A stretch of 64,000 nt of DNA, from the NCBI GenBank assembly GCA_026225945.1, contig JAMJFZ010001868.1, positions 3,133,501-3,197,500 on the forward strand, given 5' to 3'. Within the stretch, counting starts at the first letter, position 1. Every line of letters begins with the position of its first letter. The notes beneath the pieces were generated by a model. It ran no database searches. It was not told where the DNA came from and worked only from the letters and a program-made list of their open reading frames with translations. Positions 23,879 to 35,469 of this stretch are shown in pieces. The DNA is from Cricetomys ansorgei. Taxonomy: Eukaryota > Chordata > Mammalia > Rodentia > Nesomyidae. The translations under genes were made by a program, and so were the position numbers.

Positions 23879-24976
23879 CAAGGGTTTTAAGGGTGAGATT
23901 TGTTTGAGCTGCTCAATTTCCTCCAAAAGAAGCCAGCCATGCACTTAATTGTCTCTTACAGTTTTCAAAGTACTGTCAAGAAGATGCTCATGACATTAAT
24001 AAACTTCAAACTGAACAGCTCCCCTCTCCCACCCCACCCTGCTCACTTCATGTTAACTAACCTCCCTGTAAGCAGCTCCAGGGTCTTGCTTTGTGAGTAG
24101 GACTTTTCTGGATTGCAGCCTTCTTTGCTGTTGTTGTTTTTAACCTAAGAGTAACTGCGAACATGCTGCCATGCACACACATGTGCCTTCGGATCACCAA
24201 GCTTAGTACTAAGCAGGAATTCTTTAACACAGTCCCTCTAGTAACGCAAGGGAAGCCTTTAGCTTGCCATTGTAAACCAAAGTCTGGATGCCTTGCCTCT
24301 ACAAAATGGAAATAAAACTTTCAAAACAATACCACAATGCGTCCCAAAAGGGAGTATTTTGGAATAAGGGAAGGAAAATTATTTCACAAGAGGCTATATT
24401 CGTTTTAAAGAAATACTAAGTTATTTGGGAGCCAGCGTAAGCAGCTTGCTTTCTGGGGACATTGTCTTCTAACAAAACACCACTGCAAAGGCCTGCATCC
24501 TAAAACCCAGAAAATTCATCCGTTGTCTTTTCATTCAATTTCTGCAGATAGACTGGTGCCTTCCAACACAATCCCCTTTCAAATACTCTTCCATGATAAA
24601 ATAAAAATACAACACAAAGACTTTCCTTTAAGATTAATATGCAATTGTACAATATTCAATTAAATAAGTTCCTATAATTTTGTATTACCACCAACAATAT
24701 TATTTCGCTATTGCAAATGTCATAGGTGAAAATTTTTAAAGTGCTTGTTTTCTAGTGGATTTTTGCGTTTAGAGACTTGAAAACACTTAGAAATTATATC
24801 CGTGTGTATATACAGTATGTATGCACATATTGTGAACATGTTTTAATGCAAATACTTAAATAAGCCTCATAATTAAGAGTCTTACCTTATTACCATTACT
24901 GAAGGTAGTACACAATATAATCACAATTAAATTTATAGTTAACATAGCAATAAAATCTATAAACTTCGATGCTACT
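23879..24976. other. Unassigned AT-rich unique sequence
   Basis: No gene or repeat is recognised. The part at 24580-24960 is strongly AT-rich with many TAAT and ATTA words and no SINE or L1 match. It could be conserved non-coding DNA or an unrecognised old transposon. Confidence 0.5.
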
Positions 24977-25082
24977 ATTTTTTTTTAAGATTTTTTTTCA
25001 TTTTTGTGTGTGTTCTGTGTCCCCGTAACCATGGAAGCAAGAGGATGGGTTGGATCCCCTGAAATTACAGGCAGTCACGAAC
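24977..25082 (-). mobile_element. B2/B3-type SINE fragment
   Basis: The T-rich end, 'gttggatcccctgaaattac' and 'aggcagtcacga' match the 3' half of a reverse-orientation B2/B3 element. The tRNA-like head is missing. Confidence 0.6.
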
Positions 25083-25126
25083 AAAAACATTCATACGGGT
25101 ATCTCAATTAAAACGTCTTAGTCTAT

Positions 25127-25340
25127 GGGCCAGCAAGATGGCTCAGCTAGTAAAAGCTATTTCGGGGCAAACGTGAGAATCTGAGTTCCATCCCTGGATC
25201 ACATAGTCAAAGAGACGAAGAGAACAAATGCCCATGTCCTCTGACCTCAACGCATGTGCAGTAGCACACATATGCCTGCATTCACACACACATACCACAT
25301 ATGCATGCATGTTCCGCGTCTGTGTGTGTGCGCGCCTATA
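25127..25340 (+). mobile_element. B2/B3-type SINE
   Basis: Head 'gggccagcaagatggctcag', B-box-like 'ctgagttccatccctgg', 'catgtcctctgacctcaac', then a CA/TGCA-rich tail. The minus-strand frame at 25143-25415 is antisense to this SINE. Confidence 0.8.
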
Positions 25341-26183
25341 AAACACAGAGGAAATGAAGTGACGGAGAATGCCTAGAATCAAATCACTTGAAATCTCTGT
25401 AAAGAATTCTCCCAAGTTCCCTCCAAACTAAGAATCCATAAAAGCGTATGAAATTTACTATGCCATGAAAAAAAAACCAGAAAAACTTTAAAATGCAAGT
25501 TAAAACTGATTTCGCTTTTTCCAGATCTTTGGTACAAAACTCAGAAGGCAAGCTCTCTCTTCCCACAAAGTCTGTTAATTAATAGCAATCACCCAAGGAG
25601 GCTAGACAGCCCGAATATATCCAAATATATCTGGAAATTATGTAGATGCAAAAATTTAAAATTCAAAGTCAGATCAGAAATTTAAAAATCAAAATGCCCC
25701 ATTGCTTTTCAGAGTATTTCTGTATAATTAAAACAACAGTTTCACTGGCACTCCTCAATGATGAGATGTGGGCGCTAATTCCGTTCACAATACACTACCA
25801 AGGCTGCCTAGGTCTAGATGGCATTTTGATCTGTCATCTTATTAATGTTACTTAAGTAGGAACTCTCAAAGCTTCTTGGCAACTGGTCATGTTAAAAAAT
25901 GTCTTTCCTGGGGATTTGGGCATCTAACCATACTGCGTTTGGGGTAGGAGAGACGGTCTTCTGAAATCACACTTGCCAGCAACTCCCTTCCAACACAAGC
26001 ACCTCATGAACACGGGGGTTGTCAACAGCAGTGGACGGTAACACTCTAAAGGAAACGATGAACAACTGCCAAACATTCTTTGGGTGCGTGCATTTTCACT
26101 TCTGCAGGTATGAAAACGGCAGTCTTGAACGTCTTCTATGAAAACAGAAAACCCTAAAACTCTGCATGATCAATTACCTCACT
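25341..26183. other. Unassigned unique sequence
   Basis: No gene or repeat is recognised in about 840 bp. The frames at 25384-25566 and 25646-25855 have no recognised motif. Confidence 0.5.
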
Positions 26184-26360
26184 TAGAGACAGTGAGAGAA
26201 CTCAGTGCATGGCACCTGCCGGGTGACCAGAGGTCATTCCCTTGGATGTGTGTAACGGGAGGAGAGAGACAACCGCCACAAGCTGTCCTCTGACTTCCAC
26301 ATGTACGCAGAGGCATATCTGCGCACATACACATACACGCGACAAATAAACGTGAAAAAT
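26184..26360 (+). mobile_element. Degenerate B2/B3-type SINE
   Basis: 'gagaactcagtgcatggca', 'ctgtcctctgacttccacat' and a CA-rich tail ending 'gacaaataaacgtgaaa' are in family order. The head is diverged. Confidence 0.6.
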
Positions 26361-26450
26361 TTACACTCACTTAGCACGTAAGTTTCCTCCCCAGCAACTG
26401 CACAAGGGGACATACAGATGATAATTCATTAGTGTGGTGCCCTTGCGGAA

Positions 26451-27450
26451 CTGGTCGCTCAGTGAGGAGTCTGTAGAGCACTTGCGACCTCCAAATAAAG
26501 CCTTCTTATTCTAAAGAGCTGGCGGGAGTTTGGCCCCTCCCCTCTGTGCTGACAGACCACAAGTCACAGCAAAACACCACCCCCTCCCAAAAGGCGGGCT
26601 ATGATTGGCAGAGTTGCTTACCTAAGTCCTAGTACTCCTGCCTTAACCAATGGTCTCTATGCCTGAGTACCTAAGACCCTCCCTCGCCTCCACAATACAA
26701 ATGTAATGGCCCTTGCGTTAAACTGGGACGCGTTCCTCTGACAACGCTTCCCAGGGCCCTAGTGTTACTCTAGTCAGCTCAAGGGCTCTGATCAAAGGCA
26801 GGCAGGATGGGTAGGTGGTAAGAACCATGCCGTTACACCTGCTGGCCGGCTGCAGCTGCCTTGCTGGACGGGGAGGCCGCAGGCAGGATGTGGCTGTGTC
26901 TTTTCCTTCTTCTTAATTTTATTACAACACGTAAGTACAATATAGTGAGTAGATAAAGCGGAAGCCATGAATGACCTATAGCCTGAAGCCTGTGTCCTTG
27001 TCAGGTGCTCCCACCCAGGCCTTGCACTAGACGAACTAAGAAGCATAATAAGCGAATGCATGTGCTACAAGACCCTGGGAAATCAGTGGGCCAGAAGGAG
27101 GTAAGAAGCGCCGTTATGACCGCAATGACCAAACAGCAGTCAACTCCGTGAAGACCAGCATGAGCGTCACGCTTATTACGGTCACGATGACAGCCGAGGT
27201 TTGTATATTGTTGGTTCCTACACCAGATCGTTCCCCTCACGCTTTGAGCACAGCGAATCTACAAAAACATAGGCGGATCACACACGCCGGCCAGCCCCAG
27301 ACATGGCATGCTGGGTCCTGCTGTAGCACCTATGGATGCCAGGAGACGACTATCCATACACAACCTGTCTGCTTGTGCATGGCTTCACTGTCGGAAACAC
27401 TAGGCCATCACGAAAGCCTGAGCAGCCTGCAGGGAGCCACATAAGGACAG
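26451..27450. other. CpG-retaining block with CCAAT and GC boxes, origin unknown
   Basis: CpG density is far above the surroundings: about 27 CpGs are counted by eye between roughly 26850 and 27420. The left part has an inverted CCAAT (attgg at 26604-26608), a direct CCAAT at 26647-26651, GC-box-like words ('cccctcccct', 'ggcgggc'), and AATAAA at 26494-26499. No TATA box is evident. No SINE, L1 or LTR family is recognised. On the minus strand near 26910-26935 there is AATAAAA followed by an A/G-rich run, which could be the 3' end of an old retrocopy. Alternatives are a CpG-island promoter, a decayed DNA transposon or a retrocopy. No protein is recognised on either strand. Confidence 0.35.
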
Positions 27451-28075
27451 CTAAAACATGCACAGCCCAAGCCTCAGGCACTTGCCAGCCACCTACGTCT
27501 CCCACATGTGCTAGGCCACACCCATCTGTGCCTGGTGTCCCAACCCTCCAAGTAATTATTTTACAACAATCTACAAGCTACAACACTTCAAGGCACAAGC
27601 TCACTATAAATGGCAGGAGACACAACCTGCCAAACACACGGTGCTCATTGTATATTTGTTTCTTACTTGCTTAAAATAGTCACACAATGTTCTGAGCACT
27701 GTCCCCAAACCCCAAGAGCACTATGGAGTTTGCACAGTATGTGTGTTTTGGAGCCACATATAATGAATGTGAGCAAAGCCAGCTACATAACAAGTGTTTA
27801 TGTGAATACGTTTGACCTATACAGAGAGATTAAATTACGATTCACATCTTTTTGTCTTTATATTTAAGAGGACACCAAGGTATTGCAATACAATTTTTTT
27901 TAAGGATTTCAACTTCCAATATTCATAGTTACTAAAAACGCTTAAGAGTCAGTTATATGATAAGTGTACTTATGAGGAATGCCCTAGTAATGTTAAGACA
28001 GATGGCTTCATTTTGTCAAAGCTCATATTGGTCACTGAACAGACCACTGTGGTGTGGTGATGGCACTGCAGACCC
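27451..28075. other. Unassigned unique sequence
   Basis: No recognised gene or repeat. The first part may belong to the same unidentified unit as the CpG-retaining block; from about 27640 it becomes ordinary AT-richer sequence. Confidence 0.45.
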
Positions 28076-28088
28076 TAGCCAACAGTTT

Positions 28089-28260
28089 GCTTTCTTCTTT
28101 TCTTCTTCTTCTTGGTTTTTTGAGACAGGGTTTCTCTGTTGTAGCCCTGGCTGTCCTGGAACTCGCTCGGTAGAGCAGGCTGGCCTTGAACTCACAGAGA
28201 CCCACCTGCCTCTGCCTCCTCAGTGCTGGGATTAAAGGTATATGCCACAACTAGCCAGTT
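28089..28260 (-). mobile_element. B1 SINE with target-site duplication
   Basis: Reverse-orientation B1: T/TTC-rich tail, 'ttttttgagacagggtttct', 'tctgcctcctcagtgctggg'. It is flanked by tagccaacagttt (28076-28088) and tagccagcagttt (28261-28273), 12 of 13 identical, which is the target-site duplication. Frames on both strands here are shadows of the SINE. Confidence 0.93.
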
Positions 28261-28273
28261 TAGCCAGCAGTTT

Positions 28274-29083
28274 TCAACACACACAAAAAAGCCTTTGTAC
28301 AAAGAAGTTCTTAAGTACTGTTTTAAACAAGTTAAAAACTGTAAACACACACACACACAAAATAGAGGAAGTTTTTTAAATGTGTAGAAGACCTACTAAA
28401 GTTGAAAAATATCTTAAGGAAAAGCAAACAACAAAAAACACCCTCAAAAACCAACCCCATGTTGTTTAAAAGTATTTATGCCTAGAAAAAAATCAGAAGG
28501 AAAAAAATCCTACCTGAAAAACTGCTGCTGCGGATAAACACAACCGCAACAGAGTGTCTTTCATTTTCTCCAGATCTGCGCGGGATTAGGGGGAAGGCCT
28601 CCTTTCATGTCACCTACCAGTCCAGCCAAGAACAAGATGCACACAGACCTTCCTTGTCATCGAGGGTCCCATAACAGAACCAGCTGTGACGCCACATCTT
28701 TCTAAGCATTTTCTGCTTCACAGCCACGGTCACATATAGTCTCTACAGGGGTGCTTTAAGGACATAAATCTGCTACAGAGGCCAAAATATCAGCTGCTTT
28801 TACTGGCTACAACAGTCAGGGGCTGACTAAAATCCAGATGAGAAATTCTTTTTCAGCTTGGATATTACTGTATTACTATACCCAAGCTGTCTGAGTGTCT
28901 GAGACTTTGTCCTGAAAAAAGGACACCGCGTTCTGGATAGAGTGACTTCAAAATAAGGTTGAGTTTAATCCAAGGCAAGGAAGGATGGAGGAAAAACTAA
29001 CTCAGGGTGCTTTACACAGAAAGAAAAGAGAGGTCAGTTGTTTATAGCCCTCAGAGGAACTTGGCTATATTGAAATTTTCTCA
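28274..29083. other. Unassigned unique sequence
   Basis: Contains a short CA run at about 28346-28361. No gene, splice pair or repeat is recognised otherwise. Confidence 0.5.
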
Positions 29084-29203
29084 ACTAAAAAAAAAAAAAA
29101 AATTTCTTTTTTGAAACGGTCTCACCTTGAACTCAAGATCCCTCTTGCTTAAGTTTCTCAAATGCTGGGATGACAAGGGCACGCCACCACACACAGCTAA
29201 TTC
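29084..29203 (-). mobile_element. Degenerate B1/proto-B1 SINE
   Basis: An A16 run is followed by 'ttttgaaacggtctcacctt', 'caaatgctgggatgacaagg' and 'cacgccaccacacacagcta'. This is the order of a reverse-orientation B1-like monomer with central deletions. Confidence 0.65.
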
Positions 29204-29224
29204 CAAATAACGTGCACCAGAGAC

Positions 29225-29695
29225 TTCTTAGTCATGAGTGTGTAAAGGTAATCCCATCGGGGAAGTCTTCATGCTAGAAGGAGCAGAATGTAAGAGCTGG
29301 AGATGGGGAGGGGTGCAATGACATGCCGTCTTCTGGACAGATGTGCCCATTGCAGTCAGGAACTCACGGTGATTGTAGCTATCTGCACAGACTAAGCCAG
29401 TCATCCAACCTAGATGGGGAGGGGGTCACAAGGCCCCACCGCAGCTGAGAAGCTACTGGAGGAAGGGAAGTTCATTATCCTTCAGTAATGTCACCACTGG
29501 TAAGTTGCCCATGCTCCAGTAGATAAGCTTACACTCATACTCATTGCAAGCAACCCTAACTAAACTTGAATGGCTCACTAACAAAAAAAGACAAGAAAGT
29601 AGGAGGGGCACTTGGGAGGAGAAGGGGTCCAGAGGGAGCAGAGGGAGATAAAGAAGGCAGCTGGGAGAGAAAATAATCAAAGCACACACGCAAAA
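29225..29695 (+). mobile_element. Rodent LINE-1 (Lx type) 3' UTR fragment
   Basis: 'ctagatggggagggggtcac' is followed by 'aaggccccaccgcagctgag', 'gttgcccatgctccagtaga' and 'cttacactcatactcattg', then a GA-rich terminal part. These words occur in this order in Lx-type L1 3' UTRs. It has no coding content. The minus-strand frame at 29453-29689 is its shadow. Confidence 0.75.
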
Positions 29696-29830
29696 TTGTC
29701 AAAGGATAAATCTTTAAGATATTTTTAAGCTACTGATTATGTTTGGGGTTTTACAAACATACAGAGCATTTGTAACAGATGTATAAGTAATTAATAATCA
29801 TGTCCTTGCTATACAAAGTGTACAGCATTT

Positions 29831-30158
29831 TGTAGAAGTTTATTCTTAATTACGTATAAAATAATTGGTTTATGCACAGTTGGGTGAGGGGCTCCCTAGG
29901 TCTTGGTATTTCGTATTGCCTGCAGGTGTTAGATTTATGTGGGGATATTTGATGGGTCATGATCTGCATGCACTATCAGCAGAACACCTGAGGAGTTCTG
30001 TATCAATAAAAAACACCTGAGCTCAGATGCTCAGGCTTCCACTGTCAAGTATGGAACCTGCCATGACGGTAGCTCCCTCTGCTGAAGTCTGGCAGAGTTT
30101 GCATCTGTAAAAGCACCTCCTGGTCTTCCTTGCTGGGCCATCTGAGCAACATACTACA
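29831..30158 (+). mobile_element. Solo-LTR-like repeat, family B copy 2
   Basis: 328 bp from TGTAGAAG to ACTACA, so the ends form the short inverted repeat TGTAG...CTACA expected of an LTR. The polyadenylation-like segment 'gtatcaataaaaaacacctg' lies about 175 bp from the left end. It aligns end to end with 40747-41075. No target duplication is apparent. Confidence 0.75.
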
Positions 30159-31342
30159 ATAGTGAGTATTCTTTATCTTTGATTTAACATCCCAAGATAT
30201 TAACACAGATAAAAACAAAAACAAAACCCTCATATTCCAGACTTACTTTGTTTTTTTAAAGTATTTCAAGAGTTCCCCTGTCAAATTACTGGTCTCATGT
30301 TTAGTTTACATTAAAAAACTTCACATTTAGTTTATGTGAAAACAGAAGAGGTAACGCACACATTTTGATTATTCTATTACTTTTTTTAAAAGAAATTTTG
30401 AGAAAGAAAAATCAGTCTGTCCAAGATCAGTATTTTCCTCAGAGACTTTATCACAACAAATGCATGTTGATTGCTTTGGGTAAAAAATATTGTAGTTTCT
30501 GGCTTTAATATTTCAAAAGGTTACTGTCTAAAATATTGCAAATATGCACCTTTGGTGACTAATATCAAATACTGTCATCATCAAGCAAATCCACAGAATC
30601 GATCTTATTATGAATATTCAAAATAAAAGGTATAAAGTTTAATTATTTTAAAGAAGAGATGCTGAAATATGCATCCATCTATCCCTTTAGACCCGATACT
30701 GACTGAACGTACAGAAGCCATAGTGTGGAAACTGAATGTCTCATGTGGCTTTGAGAATCCGCACGTGTGAAGCTCAGGAGAACATCTTCCTGCTGCCACT
30801 GGATATAAAAGGGGCAATCAATTTCCAGTCTGTCTGAAAACAAGAAGAAAGCGCTTTCTCGAGCTCTCTAGTCACATCCTGGGCAGAATTCCAGTGTGCT
30901 CTCGATTGGTCTTTGGCACTAGGACATTTTCCTTTAAGCATCCTTTCCCACCTCTGGTCCCAGGTCCCAAGCCTCTGCTCTGTGTGCCCTTCGCCTTCAT
31001 CTTTTCCTACCAGAATCTAAATCCCAACGTCACAATTGGCTGTGGAGAGGACTCAAACAAATGATTAATGACCTTCTCCTGGGTTGCATGAATTTATTTA
31101 AAAAATAATTATAATCCAACCACCAAGATCTTTATTTAAATATTTTAGCTCACGGGGGAAAAATAGCTGGGTCCAGATCAGGGATAAGAAAAGCACAAAG
31201 TGAGTCTAGAGCATCTCATTATGCGAGAAAGCAGAGGGCGCTCAGACAGCGTGCGTATGTGACTGGAGGACACAGCCGTCTGGAAGGGGCTCCCACTGGC
31301 CAAATGTGGGACAGTTTGAACAATGTAAAAGAGTAATATTGT
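30159..31342. other. Unassigned unique sequence
   Basis: No gene or recognised repeat in about 1.2 kb; the left half is AT-rich. The frame at 30608-30817 has no motif. Confidence 0.5.
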
Positions 31343-31474
31343 ACCAGAAGATGGGTTAGCAGGGGTGAAGGCCTTGACAACCTGAGTGTGCTCCCCAGAA
31401 CCCACATAAGGGTGGAAGGAGAGAAAGGATTCCATAAAACTGTTCTCTGTCCCACACACAGACACTGATAACTT

Positions 31475-31509
<35 letters not shown>

Positions 31510-31545
31510 ATAACTTATAACACACCGACACACACAAACACAAAT
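31343..31545 (+). mobile_element. B2/B3-type SINE with expanded CA tail
   Basis: Head 'ccagaagatgggttagcagg', 'ctccccagaacccacataag', then a CA tail. In the tail, the 21-bp segment cactgataacttataacac(ac) occurs at 31463 and again at 31505 around an uninterrupted CA run. So a 42-bp piece of tail was duplicated. Minus-strand frames at 31178-31662 are produced by this tail. Confidence 0.75.
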
Positions 31546-31879
31546 CCCACCTTGCCACAAACAAGGCATCCACTGATTCAGAGAAGGATCAGAAATAAGT
31601 GCCAAAACTGTTAAAGACTCCTGTAGAACACAGTGCCCACACAGTGCAGAGTATCGCCCCACAGGCTGCCTGTCGCTTTCCCAGAGGAAATGTGCCCCTA
31701 TAATGCAGATCTCTGGAAGACTACCTCATCCAAGTGATGCTTGGCATACTCAGTCAGAGGATAAACACCGTACCAGATGTGTCTGTCTATCTGAAATCAT
31801 AATGTACCAATGATACAGTCAGACTGTGACTCATTCGACCAGATGAATGTTCTGGTCCCTTCTAAGGTATCAGGGCCAT
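31546..31879. other. Unassigned sequence, possibly L1 flank
   Basis: No feature is recognised with confidence. The part after about 31780 may be the upstream continuation of the adjoining L1M fragment. Confidence 0.4.
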
Positions 31880-32360
31880 GAACAATAAAATTAAACAAAG
31901 CTAGGGTGACTGCTCTAGATGAAAGGAAACTAAAGAGACAAAATGCAATGAATGTCATGACCGTACATGGATTTGGATAAAGTTATTAAAAATGTTAATG
32001 AGATAATTAGATTTGAATATGTATTCAAATATGACCCGTTAGTACTCGTGATGGTATTAGGGGTGACGTGGGAGAATAGCCTCCTTTTTGAGAGAGATAG
32101 ATATTGAAGTTTTGAAGGCTAGAGGGGTCATGACCCCTGCAACGAACTCGATTCTGAAGAATCTGTTTCTGACACTTGGAATATGTACGAGGAGAAGGAG
32201 GAGGGAAAGAGCATCTGCAGACAAACAGAGAAACTAAACAACGGGAAGGAAAGAGAGATAAAGCAAGTTTGGCAAAATGTTAACGTATTATGTGGCATGT
32301 TAGCTGTAACCTATACATGCCGGTAACCATGGTAACTTTACTCTATACCCACCCTGCATA
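31880..32360 (+). mobile_element. Old LINE-1 (L1M type) 3' UTR fragment
   Basis: 'gaaaggaaactaaagagaca' followed by 'gatttgaatatgtattc', 'gtgatggtattaggggtga' and 'gtttggcaaaatgttaacg' appear in the order of eutherian L1M 3' UTRs. It is non-coding and heavily diverged. Confidence 0.6.
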
Positions 32361-32899
32361 AAGTAAGATTATAATGGCGGTCAGGGAGGAAAGGAAACCG
32401 ACACAAATGGTCATGTAATCTCTACGGTGTTAGAGCAATTCTTCCTTTAAAAAAAATCTCAACTTCGGTCTGAAGCAGTAGTCTGAAGAACTCCATGAAA
32501 AGAAAGCCAAAGAAGGAAATAACAGCAGGTGAGAATCAGCCACAGAAGACCTCCACTCGCCCCGCACGTGTTGAAAAGGAGGCACACCGAGGTCTCAAAA
32601 AGCCTGCTTTCTTTTGTCTTCCTGGTGACTATTCCTGTCTGTACACATATGGATACTTCCAATGGGCCTTCCAAAGAGCCCTATCCTACACCGATCAGAC
32701 GCCTGGCCACAGAAGGCAGACAACATCACTCTGTGCCCACTCTTGGATGAGCATGGAATAGGGGTTCTCAAGAGCTCACGAAACACATCGCATAAGCAAA
32801 CGTGCATCCCAGTTCCACAGCTGGAGATGGTTATTTCGAACTCGGCATACCTGAAACAGAGTGTATCCCGCCAGTCATGGCCCGTCTCCCTCCATCTCT
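32361..32899. other. Unassigned unique sequence
   Basis: Several overlapping frames on both strands lie at 32459-32910, but none has a recognised domain. No splice structure is visible. Confidence 0.5.
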
Positions 32900-33430
32900 A
32901 CCATATCTGATCTCAAAACTGCAGCGCCTCCTTCCATTCTCTCCCCAGTGGTCCATCACCTCCCCCGCCCCTGCCTCCTCTGCACAGAGGCTATACAGGC
33001 TCAACTGTCCCACATCAAGCTATTTCTTTTCGTTCCCTCAGTATCTTCCTGCCTTCGGCCCTTCTGGAATGCCTTGCCACACAGCAGCGACTACATACTC
33101 TCTAAAACCTGTAAGTTTTGCTACACTGTCTCACTCTAAAAAGAAAAGCACCACAATTCTGTAAAATAATTGTTATCGTCTTCTACCTATTCCAGAAGGA
33201 GATGATCAGTCAGTAACTGTGCCTGAGATCACAGGATTACAGGGCTGATATTCAGCCCTTGTTTAGGTAATATCCTAACACCAACATGTGATGTGCTATT
33301 TATATTTTCTTATAGTCTGTCCTTAAACTCAGCACAAGGTCTTCAAAAACGGGATGCATCTCATCCATCTTTGTGCTCTCAGAGCCCAGCAGCACTCATA
33401 ACTCACGCCCATTGATTTCTGCTGGGAGAT
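32900..33430 (+). mobile_element. Possible L2 fragment
   Basis: C/T-rich sequence with 'ctggaatgccttgccac' near 33064 and 'aaactcagcacaaggtcttc' to 'gtgctctcagagcccagcag' near 33325-33390 resembles the L2 3' region in both wording and order. The match is loose. The MIR-like piece at 33166-33262 would be an insertion or a wrong call. Confidence 0.35.
33166..33262 (-). mobile_element. Possible MIR fragment
   Basis: 'aattgttatcgtcttctac' then 'cagtaactgtgcctgagatc' then 'acagggctgatattcagccc' follows the reverse complement of MIR from its 3' part to its core. Confidence 0.45.
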
Positions 33431-35469
33431 GCCACCCAGAAGCCATCCTTCTTTCTGTCCTCCATCCCTGCACAAACAGTCCTCTCCGTGCCCTTCACGT
33501 ACTTCTGCTGCAGAATCTGCGGAATGGCAGCCCCAGCTTCGAGGTTCACGGTAGACACTTTAAAACGTTTACTGGGTAAAATGACTATATGTGAGGCAGC
33601 CAAGTTATCTCTAAACCTGCTACTTCTCATTTGTTGTAAGGACTCCATTTTTATCTTTATTACATACTGAGCATTAGTAAAGAAAAAAGTAACAGAGAGC
33701 ATGAAGAATCAAACACAGGATTTGGCTGTTGGTGTCTCTATCCACCTGCTCCCCTAGATGTGCTCTGGAGCAGCACCCCCGAGTTATAGTGCACGCATAA
33801 GCACACTCCATTCAAGTTAGGATTCAGCGCGTCCACAGTGGAGTCCAAAACTACATTTCTAATACCCCAAGAGAGACCAATGCTGTCGAGCATGACCCGT
33901 AGTCTAAGATGGCATCACACAGATTTTTAAAGTGTCCATGTTTTTGTCTCTGGGTTCCTTCCCCTGCTCTTCTAGAATTTTCAAGTACTCTGTGATGACT
34001 TATGCTACTGGAAATAAAACATTTAAATGCTAAATATACACATGCCAGAAAAAGTCGTATGTTTGGACATTTCCATTCAGCAAAGCAACATGTTTATTTA
34101 AGGATGTTAAAAAGACTAGACTAAAGCGACAACACTGGTATATTTAGCAATTTCCCTCTCTTCACGGTTAAACATGGAAAGCAGCAGAAAACAGCAATTA
34201 CCCTTAACATACAGCGTTGCAACGTTCAATTACTGTTTCTCTCAGGTTCCCTGGGAAGAGAGAGCGAATATGAGAGTCCACTCGGTTGGAATACAGTAAC
34301 AACAGGCGATCCCAATTAAGGACAGAAGAGAAAGCAAGCACGTGCTATGCTGAAGCTCTTCCAAGTGGGTCGATGGAGCCACACAAAGTAGAAACAGAGC
34401 GCGCTCTTCTCAGGGCAGAGGTGCAAGGACCTGAGTTCTGCAACAAGACTCCAGAGGGTAAACTGAGGAAGCGTTCACTGCACACAGGCGAGTCGGAGGG
34501 AAGTGCTCCTCAGAGGGGCCCTCCTTCCGAAGCGCAAGGAAAGCATCTAGGTGCGCACTCACAGGGAAACATCCCAAGGTGTGTGGCTTCTCTTCTTGGG
34601 TGCCAGTGGATGCCACTTTATACTCCTTGAGTTGTAGAAGGTGCAGCCCCAGCTGGTGGGTATTTCTTTCCCCTGCAGCAATTCCAGATGCTTGCTTGAC
34701 TTCAGGTGTCTGTGGTCCAAGAAGAGCTAACGTGGGGGGAGGGATGCCCAAGCAGCCGTGGTATACCCAGGACTCTGCCCGTTAAAGGCCAGGCCCTGTA
34801 GTCAGTTGTCACTTTCTTACTACCTCCAGGTACCTGGGGCTCTGTGTAATCAAACCAGGATCCCACCCACTGTTCTCTTTTTACTTTTTGACCTTAAAGG
34901 AAAATTGTGAAACTCACTGTGAAATTCCATCTAAGGATTGAAACCAAGACCATAAGGCTTGCAAATGCAATGAAGCCACAAACCATTTTTGTGGTGTCTA
35001 CTCAGTGCTACTCAGGATGTGGTTTCATATCTGGGAGGCTGAGACCCAAGAGATGTGGGTTCAACGGAAAAACAATGTGTCACTGGATACTGAATTCTTT
35101 GTCTAGCTTAGGGTTATCTGAAATAGGGAAGCGTTTGCTGACTTGGGAAAAATGTGATTACTGGAGAGTTCAAAACCAGCTTCAGTCCTCACCCTGACAG
35201 AGGCAAAGTCAGGACTCATTGGGGTTTCATCCTTTATTGAACCCCTATCTAAGTTTTTACTTTAAATAGCATTGGCAACAGATATGGGCTGTGCAGGGGG
35301 AACCACCACAACCTTCCCATGCTCCAGAGTCTGAGGTCTTACTATCTCAGTTGCAAGAGACTCAAGAGAGCTGACAAGCAAGATGACTCATGCAGTCTGG
35401 ATTCTAATTCAACATTATTTCAAGATATTAAAGGAGGCCTGCCTCACTATGAACAAATATTAAATAACA
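33431..35469. other. Unassigned unique sequence
   Basis: About 2 kb with no recognised gene. Overlapping frames at 34286-34785 are on both strands and lack domains. No mobile element is recognised with confidence. Confidence 0.5.

Noticed and set aside
26451..26760. Reading the CCAAT/AATAAA patch as a retroviral LTR
   Set aside because: On the plus strand AATAAA lies upstream of the CCAAT box instead of downstream, and the minus strand lacks AATAAA, so the order does not fit an LTR in either orientation.
27133..27273. Short plus-strand frame in the CpG block with a tyrosine/arginine-rich appearance
   Set aside because: Only about 45 codons, bounded upstream by in-frame TGA codons, and not recognisable as part of any protein. 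It is mentioned only because CpG decay could have made those stops.
31178..31662. Two minus-strand frames of 131 and 147 codons rich in CV/VC
   Set aside because: The repetitive part is the CA microsatellite in a SINE tail, and the rest is SINE and unique sequence without domains.
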